Shown here piece by piece: positions 45,601 to 59,563 of a DNA stretch of 64,000 bases; the stretch's first letter is position 1, and each line of letters starts with the position of its first letter. The notes beneath the pieces are model-generated. The model ran no database searches. It was not told where the DNA came from and saw only the letters and a list, made by a program, of their open reading frames with translations. Both the position numbers and the translations under genes were made by a program. This DNA is from Lunularia cruciata. Its lineage: Eukaryota > Streptophyta > Marchantiopsida > Lunulariales > Lunulariaceae. The stretch is taken from positions 62,058,911 to 62,122,910 of the forward strand of contig OX419760.1 in assembly GCA_948567375.1 (NCBI GenBank), in the 5' to 3' direction.

Positions 45601-46070
45601 GAAGATTTCTAGCTTCAAAATAACATTCACAATCAAATACAAAATTCTCCATTGCGTTCAAGAGATCCTTGCTTTCAAATATCTTGGGCTTTGGAAATCA
45701 AATTCACTCTTCTCCTTCTTGAAATGGTGCTCTCTCTTCATGCTCTTGTTGTTGATGATCTTGTTCTTCCAACAATCAAGTAAGGTGCTCAATTTTTTGC
45801 TACACAACAGTGATAACTTTGGACATTGCCACCATAGATACTACTCTATCAAACTACCTAAAATTATCTAAGTTAACTCATAGATGCAACATGTCCTCTG
45901 TTCTCCATAAGTTACAATTGGAAGTACCAAAGATTCATTGGACAAGGTGATCACATTCAAAAAAAGTTCTGCACAAAGCGTGAGATAACAAACTACATGA
46001 AATGATGCTTGGGTAGTATATGGACATAAAAATCCTAATGGTTTGGTGGAAATGGATTTGGTTGTCCATA
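42611..46070 (-). pseudogene. A-IV gag-pol remnant
   Basis: Collinear with A-I and A-II but broken throughout. Gag: minus-strand frames around 45500-45700 resemble the capsid string of A-III. The knuckle is near 45055-45085. The protease zone is at 44600-44850 and matches 21700-21950. RT is at 43850-44400 with the FLDD area near 43880. RNase H is at 43250-43500. Integrase N-terminus: minus 42713-42913 (FQPRVIYNLCSFKKPMIYQF, matching 10554-10757). The longest open stretches are below 100 codons. Confidence 0.75.
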
Positions 46071-46090
46071 AATTCCATCTATCCCATTCT

Positions 46091-46103
46091 TGCTCTGACA
46101 CCA
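46091..46103 (-). promoter_or_regulatory. A-IV primer binding site
   Basis: The minus strand reads TGGTGTCAGAGCA one base after the LTR end. It is a one-base variant of the Met-type site TGGTATCAGAGCA, well preserved in spite of the decay of the coding region. Confidence 0.8.
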
Positions 46104-46104
46104 A

Positions 46105-46325
46105 TGTAAAAGACCAAGGAGAGAAATAAGAGAATGAAAGATCACATTGGGGCTCTTGAACAAGAGAAACTTTGAATGCCTAGCATGAGCTTGGGCTTTG
46201 GTATTTATAGGGAACATACAAGGCTTGTGAGAAGCTTCTTAGGAAGCTTCCTTCTAAAAGCAACCTACTTGGCATGCAAGCTAAGCTAGCCAAGAAGCTT
46301 CCCAAAAAGCTTCCTCCTAGAAGTT
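46105..46325 (-). repeat. A-IV 5' LTR (5' truncated)
   Basis: Minus strand. The R-U5 end CTTTTACA is at 46105, with TATAAATA at 46202-46209 and GAAGCTTC blocks at 46228-46320. The sequence changes to unrelated DNA near 46325, so about 150 bp of U3 are lost. Confidence 0.8.
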
Positions 46326-47971
46326 ATTATAGACTTCACCTTAGATTTCCTTTCCATATTGAGCAAGTAATTCAAATGGACCATGTTTATCCTATATAAT
46401 ATCTCTCAATCTTTTTATGCTACAAAAGGGCAAAAAATTTAGTCATCTTGTTGTTGACCTTTTTCTCTTACTCATTCATTGCAATCCTTTGCAGCATAGT
46501 TTAGTTCTCTCTTGCATCTTGCTATTTTAATGCAGTTTATCAATAGGTTCCAATGACAAAGATGTATGGGTGTTTGTGCTTCAACATGCACTATATGTCA
46601 ATTTTGGATTTTTCATCATTTTGTGTGCTTTATCATCCCATGCAACCTCTACTAGGCCTATACTTCAAGATTATTGGTAACAATCATTTTATCATACAAG
46701 TTAGGTTGCAATAAAATTTAGCTTGGAAAACATATAATTGATTCTTTGAGTGAACTAAAGGAGCTCTCTTGAACAACCCCAATATCTCAATACTCTTTTA
46801 CATCAAATTGCACACAATAAAGTAAGAATTTATGCTATCTATTATAAATATCAAACAAAGGAATTCACGACTTGACAAAGAATGAAGCTTAGCATTGACA
46901 TCAATGCTACAATTTATACATCTAAAATAATTTAAAATACTAAAAATTTGGTTTTGTACATGTCCTAAGAACCTAGTGATGAAGAATTGACTGATAGCGA
47001 GTGGAGGCTCCAACATGCACTTTCTACCTAAACTTGTTGTACCTCATAAGACGAGTTGGACAAATGAAGTACATTCGGAAAGAAAGAAGTGAATCAAGTT
47101 CCTATACAATATTCATGTTTCATTGTCTCACAAGCGAGGTTTGTATCCATTTTGTGACAAGGGCATTGAGGACAATAAGGAGACAAGTCTTATTTTATCT
47201 ACTATTGTGAATTTTTGCACATAACATATGTAAGGGATTCAAGGTCACAACCAAGTCAGAAACAAACATTATGGTGAATCTTGAGATAAAGATCAAATAC
47301 ACTCATTACCTAACTTCAGTAAGAGAAGTGAATTTCATAAAAAATGTAATTCTTTAATAATTGCATCACTTTATATATATAATAGACATGGATTCGGAGG
47401 TGATCTTAAGCAATACCGGAATATGGTCCTTAACTGCGCTCACGTTTTGATGTTAGATTTTGATGTTGCGATAGATAAATGGATGGGTGATGGCATGCGG
47501 CTGTCGGAATCTGGAGTAATGGCCCAAAGCCCGACATACGGGCGTTATACGGTGGAGAGATGAGGCAATGGAGAGTTTGAAAACGGACGAACGTGCTTTG
47601 ACATGCGTGGAATGCAGACGGGTGTTTATTGTGTCCGGAGGAAACATAGGCAGATAGTTTTACATAATAGAGGAGGGAGTCGAACGCGCAACCTTTACTG
47701 AAGGGGACACGTAAGTACAGAAGCATAGGTGAGTAAAGCAAGGGCCGAGGATTTTACACTTCGACGAATTTCGCTTCCGCTGGTGTTTCCTCGGGGCATC
47801 AGCAGCAGGTGCGAAATCTCTCGCACCTATAGACCGAGACGAGACGAGAAAAGAAGAGGAAGAAGAATCATCTTGAGACCTGCCAGGAAGATAGGCATTC
47901 GAGACCTGCCAGGAAGAAAATACTGATCCGAAGAAAATTGGATTCCGTGGATTTCGGTCGAAGCAGTCAAG
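46326..47971. other. upstream region of the PTGES2-like gene
   Basis: No supported gene. From about 47400 the base composition turns less AT-rich, with scattered CpG. TTTATATATATAAT at 47373-47386 could be a TATA element, but it lies 590 bp before the ATG and the transcription start is not determinable. A 17-base sequence, GAGACCTGCCAGGAAGA, occurs at 47875-47891 and 47901-47917 (26-bp period), probably in the 5' leader. Confidence 0.4.
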
Positions 47972-50428
<2,457 letters not shown>

Positions 50429-52739
50429 AAATTGCACCGAGACTTCACTCCGATCCCTTCCACTTTGACAGATGGTGCCTCGAGTCTGCGTCCCCATTAT
50501 TGGCGACCTCTTTCATAATCTTGAAAATGCCGGAAAGAGCACCCGAAGGATAAAAGCTGCCTCGGTTTATCCATATCGCCCAAATTTGTCTCCTACCCAT
50601 CTGGCCACGCCAAGCTAGTTCTTATTTGCATTGTTAAAGATCTGTTGAAGCTGTAGTTGCCACGAGAGAGCCAGTGAGTGATATCCTGGACATGCTAGAA
50701 ACTCTGACCTGAGGATACGACAAGCCTTTTTTTCGTCCTAGGCAAAAAGGACTACATATGCTGGTCCTTTCGAACTGAGCCGCCGGTGACACGCCCTAAT
50801 AACGACTTGGATGATCTTAGGTTATGAAGATCGTCCACATCCTTGCCCTAGTTCATCGGTCGATTATCTAAGATACTGGTTCTCATTTTTCGCCCTAAAT
50901 TTCCAGCCCCGTTAGTTGATGGCGGTAGAAGGTCAGATGTGCAACTGGAGATTACAGCTGGAGAAGCAGGCCTGCGTTGCTTTTTGTTGGTACTACTGTC
51001 TTCCTTTCTAGATGTGTTAGGCTCTTTGCTAGGCACGGGTTGTCGTGGCACTTACGTAGATGAGAAATTTGTGTCACGGAGTACAGAAGTCACTTTTCGT
51101 GGAAGCTTTGAGTATAAAATGCTTACATTTTTTGGTAGTTGGCTTTGAGTATTAGTTGTGATACGGTGAATGTATTTGGTCTTTTATGGTCAGTTAAACA
51201 CAACTTGTCTAATCTTGTGTGGGGGGACTCTTAACTCGAGTCGCTTCTCAGCTTCTCCTTTAGCTTGATCGATAGATCAAGCAGGAGTGGTTCGCTATCT
51301 TAAGAACAGTGCTAAGAACGCATCAGTAGTTGTCACCTGGACAGAGCCCAAAGGTTTGCTCTGTCTCTTCAGGTGGGCACAATCGTTTTCACTCGGTACA
51401 CGAGGATATTTCTACAAGCCTGCACACTCTAGTGATGAAAATTTGCTTTCGTTCGTAAAGCTTCCATCAGTTCCAAAGAAATTGGTTTGGTTGGAAGTCA
51501 AACGTTGGAGTGTCTTAATCAAGATCTTGCACGTTTACTGTACATGTCTCCGTGCTTAGTTAAGTTTGGAACTTCCTGCACAGCAGTCTTGGTTGGTTTC
51601 TAGCTTTAATTTCAGAAGACAAAGTGAGAAGCCTAGTTTTCCTGGCTGTTCCAACTTGTTGTGATGCTAATGTCTCTGAATATTAGATTTACGGTTTTAT
51701 TCTTGAGATAACGTTTTACTGAAAGAAACCATCAGGCTAGTCCAAATCCGTGGACTGTCACTAGAATTATGTGTAGGGAAGTCACCAAATGAAAACCATG
51801 CCAGAACACCACTCACTAAGTACGGATTACAAACCTCGATAGTTAAAGAGGAGAAAGGCGACCGGGTAGAAAGAACTAAGGATGGGAAGTTCCCATCAAG
51901 CTGAACAATGGTGAGACAAAAGAGGCAAAATGGGGTTTAAGTTCCGATAATATCGGTACGAGACATCTGCCCTATTGCGCCTGAGATATGTAAGATACAA
52001 GGGAAAGAGGTAAAATGGAGCTAACTTCCCCCCATGATATCGATACGAGACATCTGCCCTACTGCTTCTAAGATCATGTCTATTATAAGATCTGCAAGTT
52101 ATAAGGTAAATAGGACACGAGTAAGCTTTTGCGTTAAACAAGAGAGGTACTAAAGGATCGAGCGATAAAAAAGGAACAAGAAATTCTTGCAACGTGTAGG
52201 TAATCAGCAATTCTTACAACCAGACAAGACCGCATCGATGGGGAAAATATCGTTGAAGAAAAAATACATAAAACTGGAAAACATTAATTCGTTGAAGAGA
52301 AATGACTGTGCAAAACAAAGCTGCCAGGAAAACGACGGTCACAATGACCACAGTAACACTCCTCTCGATGTATCAACATCCTATTCGCCCAAGTTTTGCA
52401 TGACATACTGACTTGAAAGATACAACGGCCGATGAGAAAGCAACTCCCATCGCAATTTGTTGCGTGACTCAGACTCTGCGTGAGAATATCGGAAAGCGAA
52501 TGAGCAAGACTTCGCATTAGTGAAATGAGTTCATTTTGCATCATGCACTTAGGAACAAGAGTGTAACATATTGGAATTAGGTAATCTCTAGTTTAGGACA
52601 AGGTGGGGCCACTCACTTTTAGGGTTCTGTCAAGCACCACCCCTGCTTATGCGTTTCTATATTCATTGTTGAGAGATTGGAGAGGTCTGGTCAGAATCAT
52701 CTACAAATTGTATTTAGTTTTTGCCGACAAGTAAAGGAC
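50429..52739. other. less AT-rich flank downstream of the gene, no supported gene
   Basis: 2.3 kb following the stop codon. It includes the 3' UTR, whose end cannot be set because no convincing AATAAA lies close by. Small open stretches at minus 50848-51051 and plus 51287-51559 begin at GTG and have no recognisable domain. The composition resembles the gene and not the surrounding retroelements. Confidence 0.4.
51922..52080. repeat. imperfect tandem pair, 85-bp period
   Basis: GAGGCAAAATGG (51922) and GAGGTAAAATGG (52007) begin two units. Each then contains a TATCG-TACGAGACATCTGCCCTA-type core (51953-51975 and 52038-52061) and a following CTGAGAT / CTAAGAT. Two copies only. No coding meaning is apparent. 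Confidence 0.75.
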
Positions 52740-54098
52740 GACATCTAAATAGGATATTTAGATGGAGCAAGATATCTTTAAATAAAGTCTCCCACTGTGA
52801 TGGGTTGTATAGAGATGCTTACTATGAAGATTCAAGAGGGTGATGAGTTCACCAAGCTGCTATCAGGAGTTCAGAAAGGTTTCAAGAAGCTATAAGATGC
52901 GAAGAGAAATATGAGATAAATTATTACTTAAATTCTCTTCTTCCCAGCTAGGAAATTATTTGAATAGCTTTGAAGGTTCTTCGTATGGAATCTATGATAT
53001 AGAACCATGTGGCAAATATGTTACTAGAGTTCAAAAAAGACAAAAGACCAAGAGAAGAAGCAAAATATAAAGAGTTGTTGGATGCTACTCTATTTAGTGT
53101 TTCTTCAAAGTTCATAGAAAAGATGAGGTAGAAGGTCAAATGAACATGAGAAAGAGGCTAACTTAACAACAAGCCTTGTTATTTCTATCATGAGAAGTGT
53201 CATATTTCACTTATTGTTCTAAGAAAGGTGATACGAGATAACAAGAGCTAAAGAAGGAAGGGAGGAGATCAAATTTGATAGAGGAACTCAAACCTACAAG
53301 CTCTATGTACAATTCAAAGGACTCCAATGATATCAAAAGCAATGAAGAAGGATATATAGTAGAACAGTTGGTTGGAGACTTATTGTAGAATCACAAACAA
53401 TCTCAAGTGGTTCAAGATGATTCTTGGACTCTAGAGCTACTTCTCACACCTACTACCAAAGAGAGTTGTTATCCTCTCTTCAACTTGTGAATACTTCCAA
53501 GCGTGGTTGTTATGGATTAGGGATTCTAAATCTAATGCTAGGAATTGGCAAGGTTCTTATTGCATTCATGAGAGGAACTAATACACTTCATTTGTAAGAG
53601 CTATTTGGAGAATGTTCTATATGTTCTTGAATATGCAAAGAACTTATTATCAATACACCACCTATTAGAACATAGAGTGGATGTTCTTTTCCAAAAAATA
53701 TCATTTTGAAGAGAGGAGCATTGGTACTTGGCATGAAATTGCAAAAGATAAGTTATTTAAGTTATTGGAAGTTGATTGTCTTGATATTGCATTAGTTCTA
53801 GAGAGCCATAATGACATTCATCTTTAGTATCTATGGTTGGGATATTTTTAGAGCCTAATATCCAAACTCTAAAAAAGATGGTGGAGGGATTGAAGTAAGA
53901 TCACAAAGGAAAACTTGATTTTTGCAATGGTTGTGAAAAAAGAAAGGCGCAAAAGGTCCTATCGCCAAGGAATCCTCAAGTAGAGCTTTTGGTCTATTGG
54001 ATGTCATATATTTTGATGTATGAGGTTACACAATTGAGAATCTCTTAATAAGACAACATACTATATATCATTTGTGGGTGATTGTAGTGAAAAGAGTG

Positions 54099-54100
<2 letters not shown>
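52740..54100 (+). mobile_element. Ty1/copia fragment (gag, protease, integrase start)
   Basis: Plus-strand, decayed. The gag end is near 52870-53150 (LLSSLP-like, then a Lys-rich stretch). A knuckle-like CYFYHEKCHIS occurs near 53170-53205. The protease active site reads DSRATSHTYYQRELLSS from 53427 (usual DSGATSHT, with Gly now Arg). The GAG-pre-integrase domain is at 53600-53930 (VLEYAKNLLSIHHLLEHRVD in pieces). SSRAFGLLDVIYFDV at about 53975 starts the integrase. RT and LTRs are not seen. It ends in the (AT)n run at 54101. Confidence 0.78.

Positions 54101-54168
<68 letters not shown>
54101..54168. repeat. (AT)34 microsatellite
   Basis: 68 bases of uninterrupted AT dinucleotide, exactly between the copia fragment and the family B LTR. 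The open frame that crosses it (54072-54260, Ile-Tyr repeats) is an artefact. Confidence 0.97.
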
Positions 54169-54171
<3 letters not shown>

Positions 54172-54775
54172 CACAAAACATACATTGCTACCAATATGAT
54201 GCATTATACAAGCACTACTCAAATAAGAAGTCAAATATAAACTCTAAAGTGCAACAATAATCAGAAATAAGAAATTAGAAATTAGACTATATGTACTTTG
54301 CCAACAGGCATTGATTAGATTCATCAAGACAAACCCATTCTAGCACAAAGACTCCAAGTTGCACTCATTAGCTCTATCTACCATAACCAAGAGTTCAAAG
54401 GCTCAACATGGAAGAAGTAAGCTCTTTAGAGCTCCACTTCAAGGTATACTCGGGGAATCCAAGGAATCTATTCCTAATGGCACATCCAATGGTATTGGAA
54501 ATGTGAATGTTGAAAATGATGGCTTCTAATGAGGCATTGGAACCCTAATGTAATAGATGGCCACCACTAAGTAATCTTTGAGTAGCTATTGATATAACTA
54601 TGGCAGCCAAGATATTCATTCTAGTTTCTAACTTAGCATTACAAATGTCTGATATCTTTTGTGCATATATACATCACTACACAACATACATTTTTGTCAA
54701 TATCATACACTATACAAGCATAACTCATGTAGGAAGTTATATGAAAACTCTAAGTGACACCATTGCCTCACTAGC
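54169..54775 (-). repeat. B-V 3' LTR region (a-b-a)
   Basis: Block a near 54660-54770, block b 54257-54655, block a again 54169-54256 (TTGCACTTTAGAGTTTATAT). This is the same order as in B-III, with a polypurine remnant (CTAGTGAGGCAATGG) before the first a. The outermost end has merged with the (AT)34 run. Confidence 0.7.
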
Positions 54776-54899
54776 TAGCACATAGGTCTTTCTAAATCCA
54801 AATAGCTGTCTTTTCCAAGTATGTGGTATGCCTTATGGTGTGCAAAGACCAAGAGGTATGGTGCTATCATGTCCCATCATTAGTTGTCTATTTGCAATC

Positions 54900-55582
54900 T
54901 ATACCACCTAAAGTAATGAACTTGCTAAAGTATCAAATATATCAAGGACAAAATCATTGCCCTTGAGGAAGCACCATAAGAAGAGGGGTCAAACATACCA
55001 TATGCTATCCTCTCAAACAGCTATCACACACCAACATAGTAGTAGCTCTACCAATAGAACCACATAACATACATCACAATCCTAAGTATACAACTACCAA
55101 GCTTGGCTTATCACACCATGAATGTTTGGGAGGTCGCATGGTGCCCAATTGTGCTAATGATTCTTCTAAATGACATCAACAAGTTCTTCCAACATGAGGA
55201 CTTGAAAAGAAAAATCTCAAGCACTCTCAAGATAGTGTGACATGTATTCATATCATGAGTAGTCAATGCAGCTTGCTATATATATACATAATCATCTAAA
55301 TGAAATCAACAGATCAAGGGTTTATAACCTCACTTTCAAATAGTGGTATAATGTAAAGTATCTCTATTTTAAGCAATTGCCAAGTTCTTAAAGGCCATCA
55401 AGATCACTTTCTAAAAGATCTTTGCACATTGAGAACATACACTCACCCATACATTCATATCATCCAAGTCCAAAACTACAATAACATCAACACAATTAGC
55501 TATAAATAAATTTAAATCTTGTTCATATATAATGAAGTAGGGAGAGAAGGATGCTAAGGATACTTGCCATTTGAACCAATAG
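54900..55582 (-). pseudogene. B-V PHD-like region and integrase tail (degenerate)
   Basis: The nucleotide sequence at 54960-55270 follows 13070-13390 of B-III block by block (AGAGGGGTCAAACATACCATATGC against AGAGGAGTCATACATGCCATATGC-type matches), so the PHD-like domain was present in both. Minus 55411-55608 reads WQVSLASFSPYFIIYEQDLN, the integrase tail. It is too decayed to score the zinc ligands one by one. Confidence 0.6.
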
Positions 55583-55986
55583 TATAACAATATGGAATTT
55601 AGCAACAAAGTTAGTTAGGGCTAACAAAGTAGTCAATAGGCCAAATTAGCCCAAAATATTCTAGAAGTATCTAGGAATCTTCTTGGGAAGTTTCCCAACT
55701 AGCTTAGCTTGCACTCCAAATAAATAGCTTCTAGAAGCTTCCAACTAGTTTAGCTTGCAAGCCAAGTATACGGTTTCTAAAAGGAAGCTTCTTGAGAATC
55801 TTCTTGGTTAACTTGACTTGCACTCCAAGAAAGTGGCTCAAGGAAACTTCTTGAGAAGCTTCTTGTATGATCTCTATAAATACCAAAACCAAAGCTCATG
55901 CTAGGCATTTGTAGTTTACTACATTCAAGTGTCCCAATGTGATCTTCCATTCTCTTATTTCTCTCCTTGGTCTTGGATTTTTTACA
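55583..55986 (+). repeat. A-VI 5' LTR
   Basis: 404 bp, from TATAACAATATGG (TG changed to TA) to TTTTTTACA. GCTTCTAGAAGCTTCC is at 55727-55742 and further GAAGCTTC units are at 55785-55865. TATAAATA is at 55875-55882. It contains about 55 bp (around 55800-55855) that the 3' LTR lacks. Confidence 0.92.
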
Positions 55987-55987
55987 T

Positions 55988-55998
55988 TGGTATTAGAG
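55988..55998 (+). promoter_or_regulatory. A-VI primer binding site
   Basis: TGGTATTAGAG, one base after the LTR. It differs by one base from the Met-type site TGGTATCAGAG. Confidence 0.82.
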
Positions 55999-56249
55999 TA
56001 GGAATGGGATTGATGGAATCTATGGACCACCAAATCCATTTCCACCAAACCATTGGGATTTTTGTGTGTGGGTACTACCAAACATCATTTCACATAGTTC
56101 ATCACCTCACATTTTGGGCAGAATTTTCCAAATGAAATCACCTTGTCCGAGGAACTCTTAGTACTTCCAATTGTAACTTATGGAGAACGGTGGATGTGTT
56201 GCATCTATGTGTTTGTAAATTAGATAAATTGGAGGTAGTGTGATAGAGT

Positions 56250-57270
56250 AGTAGCCATCATGGCAATGCTTGAGGTTATCATTGCTTTTCAGCAACAAAT
56301 CAAGTACCTTACTCTATTTTTGGATGAATAAGACTAGCAACAACAAGAGCACGTGTAGAGAGGACCATTTTGAGAAGGAGAAGATCAAATCTGATTCCAA
56401 AACCCAAGGTATTTGATGGCAAGAATCTTTTGGTCGCAATTGAGAATTTTGTATTTATCTTTGAACATTATTTCAAGGCTACAAATCTTCAGATGAACAA
56501 AAAAAAATTCTCTTAGCTTCAAGCCAATTGGATGGAGCAGCAAAGTTATGATTGTGATTCTGAGTAGAGCCAGCTGAAAGGTAGTTTTTTGCACCAATCT
56601 TGACATGGGAAGAATTCAAAGGTGCAATAATTGGGTGATTCCAAGTGATAAATGCCACACGAGCTACACAAGATAAGTTGGTAGTGTTGAAGCAGATTGG
56701 TTCTGTAAGAAGCTACATCATGCAATTCCAGAACACCATTATGAAAATACCATATGTTATGGATGGTGAAGCTCTGGATCAATTTGTGAGGAGCTTGAAG
56801 TCACAAAAATAATTAGAAGTGACTATGCAAGAGCCAAAATACTTGGAAGAAGCCATGCAACTAGTGGAGTGCTTTGATTCCTTGGTTGTGACAACATGGT
56901 CTTGACCTTGACCTTCACAAAATCAACTAGCATATTACACACATGTGGAAGAACCGACACCAATGGAGATTGATGATATCCAACATAGATCACTTGCTAT
57001 AATGGACCGGGGAAAGATCACGGCAAAATGGCGGTTGCTTTTATTGTCACAATATTAGACATTAAATTGTTGAATGTCCACTCAAGAATGTGCAATCTCA
57101 ACAAATTGCCCAAATGAAGGTTATGGAGGGGAATGATTAGGAAAACAAGGAATCCCAATAGGGTTTTGAGCCGCTTATTGGGAACTTGATTGGTTCCAAT
57201 GGGATTGGCTCGACCTATACAAGTTTGTTTCACTTGCAAGGTACAATATCTAATTGTGGTTGTGGGATGA
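56250..57270 (+). pseudogene. A-VI gag and start of protease
   Basis: The capsid part matches A-III (FDGKNLLVAIENFVF, then QANWMEQQS in shifted frames, 56400-56580). The zinc knuckle CFYCHNIRH-stop-IVECP is at 57036-57077 (CX2CX4HX4C with a stop after the His). Just before it lies EEPTPMEIDDIQ-type sequence. The protease ends abruptly after LQGTISNCGC at about 57270. Confidence 0.75.
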
Positions 57271-57274
57271 CTTG

Positions 57275-58010
57275 TTTGATCAATAGCGAGAAGTCCTAAG
57301 ATGACTATGACAATAGAAGTTTTATTGCAAGAAGTTGAAGTGTGCCTCTTGGCAAAAGGAAGTCACCTTCTTAGGTCACAAGATCTCATTGGAGGGAATC
57401 AAGATGGAAGGAGAGAAAATTGAGGCCATTACTAATTGGCCTACTCCAAAGGATACTATAAAAGTATGAGCATTTAATGGATTGGCTACTTTTTATTGAC
57501 AATTCATCCACTACTATGCTCATGTGGCCGCACCATTGACTGACCTCTTGGAGAAGAACTTGAGCTTTCAATGGAGCACCAAGCACAAAGAAGCATTCTA
57601 GAAGCTGAAATATATGGTGTCTTCAAGACCTATTCTTCAACCATATGATATTGTACTACCTTGAGTGGTTGATTTTGATGCTTCTAACTTTGCCATTAGA
57701 GCCATGTTGCAGCAAGAATTCCCTGATGGGTTACATCCCATTGCCTGTGTCTTGCCGAGTAAACACCGCAGAAAGGAATTACTCTACACAAGATCAAGAA
57801 CAAATAGCAATGGTATATACCACTAAGCTATGGAGGAATTATCTCTTGGGAAAATAGGTGATCATGTGAACTGATCACAAGCCTTTGTTGCAAACATTAC
57901 ACTTCAAACACATGAAGAATTGACATCATTGATGTCAAACACCTACAATTGTTTGACATCAAATTGGAGTACAAACTTGGTTGGTTCCATGTCATCCGTG
58001 ATGCCCTATC
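57275..58010 (+). pseudogene. A-VI RT thumb and RNase H
   Basis: It starts in the RT thumb at 57288 (GAAGTCCTAAGATGACTATG matches A-II near 11600 on the minus strand) and continues through the connection (NGLATFY, then HYYAHVAAPLTDLLEKNLSF). RNase H follows at 57645-57857 (LPLEPCCSKNSLMGYIPLPV, with ELLYTRSRTNSNG-type sequence in the next frame). The palm with FLDD is absent. Stops and shifts are present. Confidence 0.72.
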
Positions 58011-58127
58011 AAAAAAACCTGATTTGAAGTCTCTTCTTCTTATCATGACAACAATTACAATAGTATCAGTCAACTCCAAGTCCAAATTGAGTTTAAGATA
58101 ACTCTACAACTAGATCCCTTCTTTTAG

Positions 58128-59250
58128 ATGATACAAGGTCATCTTGTAGCATGCGACAAGGAGAACAACACCTTCTCTTTCAAGGAAGGCCTTCTAGTCC
58201 ATGAGGATTGGATCTATGTTCTAGCCAAAGGTGATCTCCAATTTGTGCACCTTCAAGAAGCCCATGATTTACCAATTGTTTGTCACATGGGTGTAGACAA
58301 GACCTTGGGTACTTTCCAATGCCAATGGTGGTGGCCTAACATGGTATGAGATGTTTGGGAGTTTTTTTAATCATGTGAGAACTACCAATGCAACAAGGCC
58401 AATAACCAAAAACCAAGTGAACTCCTTCAACCACTCCACATTCCATCTACTAGTTGGGAATATGTGAGCTTAGATCTCATCACATCCTTGCCCAAGACAA
58501 AGCAAGGTCACATAGCAATTATGGTGTTTGTGGATAATCTTAGTAAACAAATCCATTTAGCACCAACTGTTGATATTGTGGATGCTCCAACCTTGGCGTA
58601 GATCTACTTTGATAATGTATTCAAGCATCATGGGATACCGCATGTACTCATCTCCAACCGTGATCCTTGCTTATTGGATTTTTTTGCAAGTACTCTTCCA
58701 AATACTCGGCACCAAGCTTGCTTTGACCACAGCATATCATCCTCAAATTGATAGACAAATTGAATGTGCAAACCACACCTTGGAGGATGTGCTTTGTGCT
58801 TTTGTTAATGTTAACCATACCAATTGAGATGAATGTCTTGTAGTTATGGAGTTTGTATACAATAATTCCAAATGGGCAAGCACCAAATTCTCTCCTTTCT
58901 TCCTCAATTTTGGCCAAGATCCACTTGTTCTAGATTCTCTTCTTACTCTTCCTCCATCTCATGTCTCTCATACTTCAACCTTCTTGACCACCATATCTCT
59001 ATCCCTCCAACAAGCCAAATCTCACCTCCTTATTGCCCAAAATCATCAAAAATAATATGTAGACCACCATCATTGTGATCTCACCTTTCAAGTTCATGAT
59101 AAAGTCATGCTCTTATCTAATAACCTACCTTTCCCACTTGATATCTAAGTCCATAAACTTGCTCTAAATTAGATAGGGCCCTTTTAGGTCATAGAAATCA
59201 TTTCTCTTATTGCTTATCAATTTGCCTTGCCTTGTCATATGTACATCCAT
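58128..59250 (+). pseudogene. A-VI integrase
   Basis: 58128-58349 holds the zinc-binding module (LQEAHDLPIVCHMGVDKTLG, then the CENYQCNK pair near 58378). The core at 58440-58740 reads LDLITSLPKTKQGHIAIMVF, VDNLSKQIHLAPTVDIVDAP and HGIPHVLISNRDP (second Asp region now Asn-Arg-Asp). 58730-58870 has the HPQIDRQIECANHTLEDVLC stretch with the Glu. The tail NFGQDPLVLDSLLTLPPSHV is at 58895-58960. Frameshifts occur near 58600 and 58690. Confidence 0.8.
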
Positions 59251-59309
59251 CCTATCTTTCATATTTCCAAGTTGAAACCCTTTTTCCCTAATCCATCTTC
59301 TTTATCCTC

Positions 59310-59500
59310 TTGTGTCCAACCTCCTTCTCCTCCCATCCCTATCAATGATCATGAGGAATATGAAGTTGATTGCATCCTCGTACGTTGCCACATTAAACAA
59401 GTACACCAACAACATATGGAAGTACAAGATCCTTTGGAAAAGGTATCTCCTTCATGATGCCACATGGGAACCTCTTTGTCATCTCCAAAATGCACAAATG
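59310..59500 (+). pseudogene. A-VI chromodomain (frameshifted)
   Basis: INDHEEYEVDCILVRCHIKQ in one frame (59340-59400), then YKILWKRYLLHDATWEPLCH in another (59420-59485). The order and the 'Y-x-V-x-x-I-L ... L-W-K-x-Y ... T-W-E-P' residues are those of a chromodomain. The polypurine stretch GGTGGAGGAATG follows at 59551-59563 and touches the 3' LTR. Confidence 0.8.
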
Positions 59501-59563
59501 ACCATCTGTGAGTTTGGAGTTTTAATGGCAATAAGGATGTCATCCACTAACGGTGGAGGAATG

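Larger units (their letters stand above)
42236..46325 (-). mobile_element. chromovirus copy A-IV
   Basis: Minus-strand family A copy with both LTRs, each missing its 5' (high-coordinate) end: 5' LTR 46105-46325 and 3' LTR 42236-42585. Inside are gag (46070-45000), protease (45000-44400), RT (44400-43500), RNase H (43500-43050) and an integrase start (43000-42611). The rest of the integrase and the chromodomain are deleted up to the LTR. A 17-base sequence is duplicated at that deletion point (42581-42597 and 42611-42627). Confidence 0.85.
54169..55582 (-). mobile_element. family B 3' end, copy B-V (left part, interrupted by A-VI)
   Basis: Minus-strand 3' LTR region (54169-54775, again a-b-a), polypurine tract, PHD-like region (54960-55270) and integrase tail (55411-55582). 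The element is interrupted at 55582 by A-VI and continues at 59920-60665. Across the gap the sequence aligns without loss to B-III 13672-13700 once one AATAG is removed. Confidence 0.85.

Noticed and set aside
47430-47741. Minus-strand 103-codon open stretch upstream of the PTGES2-like gene
   Set aside because: No domain and low-complexity Ser/His/Pro content. It lies in the probable promoter of a gene on the other strand, so it is most likely a chance frame in less AT-rich DNA.
50848-51559. Small open stretches on both strands downstream of the gene
   Set aside because: They start at GTG and have no domain and no splice-consistent neighbours. The evidence is too weak to call a second gene.
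54072-54260. Open frame with an Ile-Tyr repeat
   Set aside because: It is the translation of the (AT)34 microsatellite.
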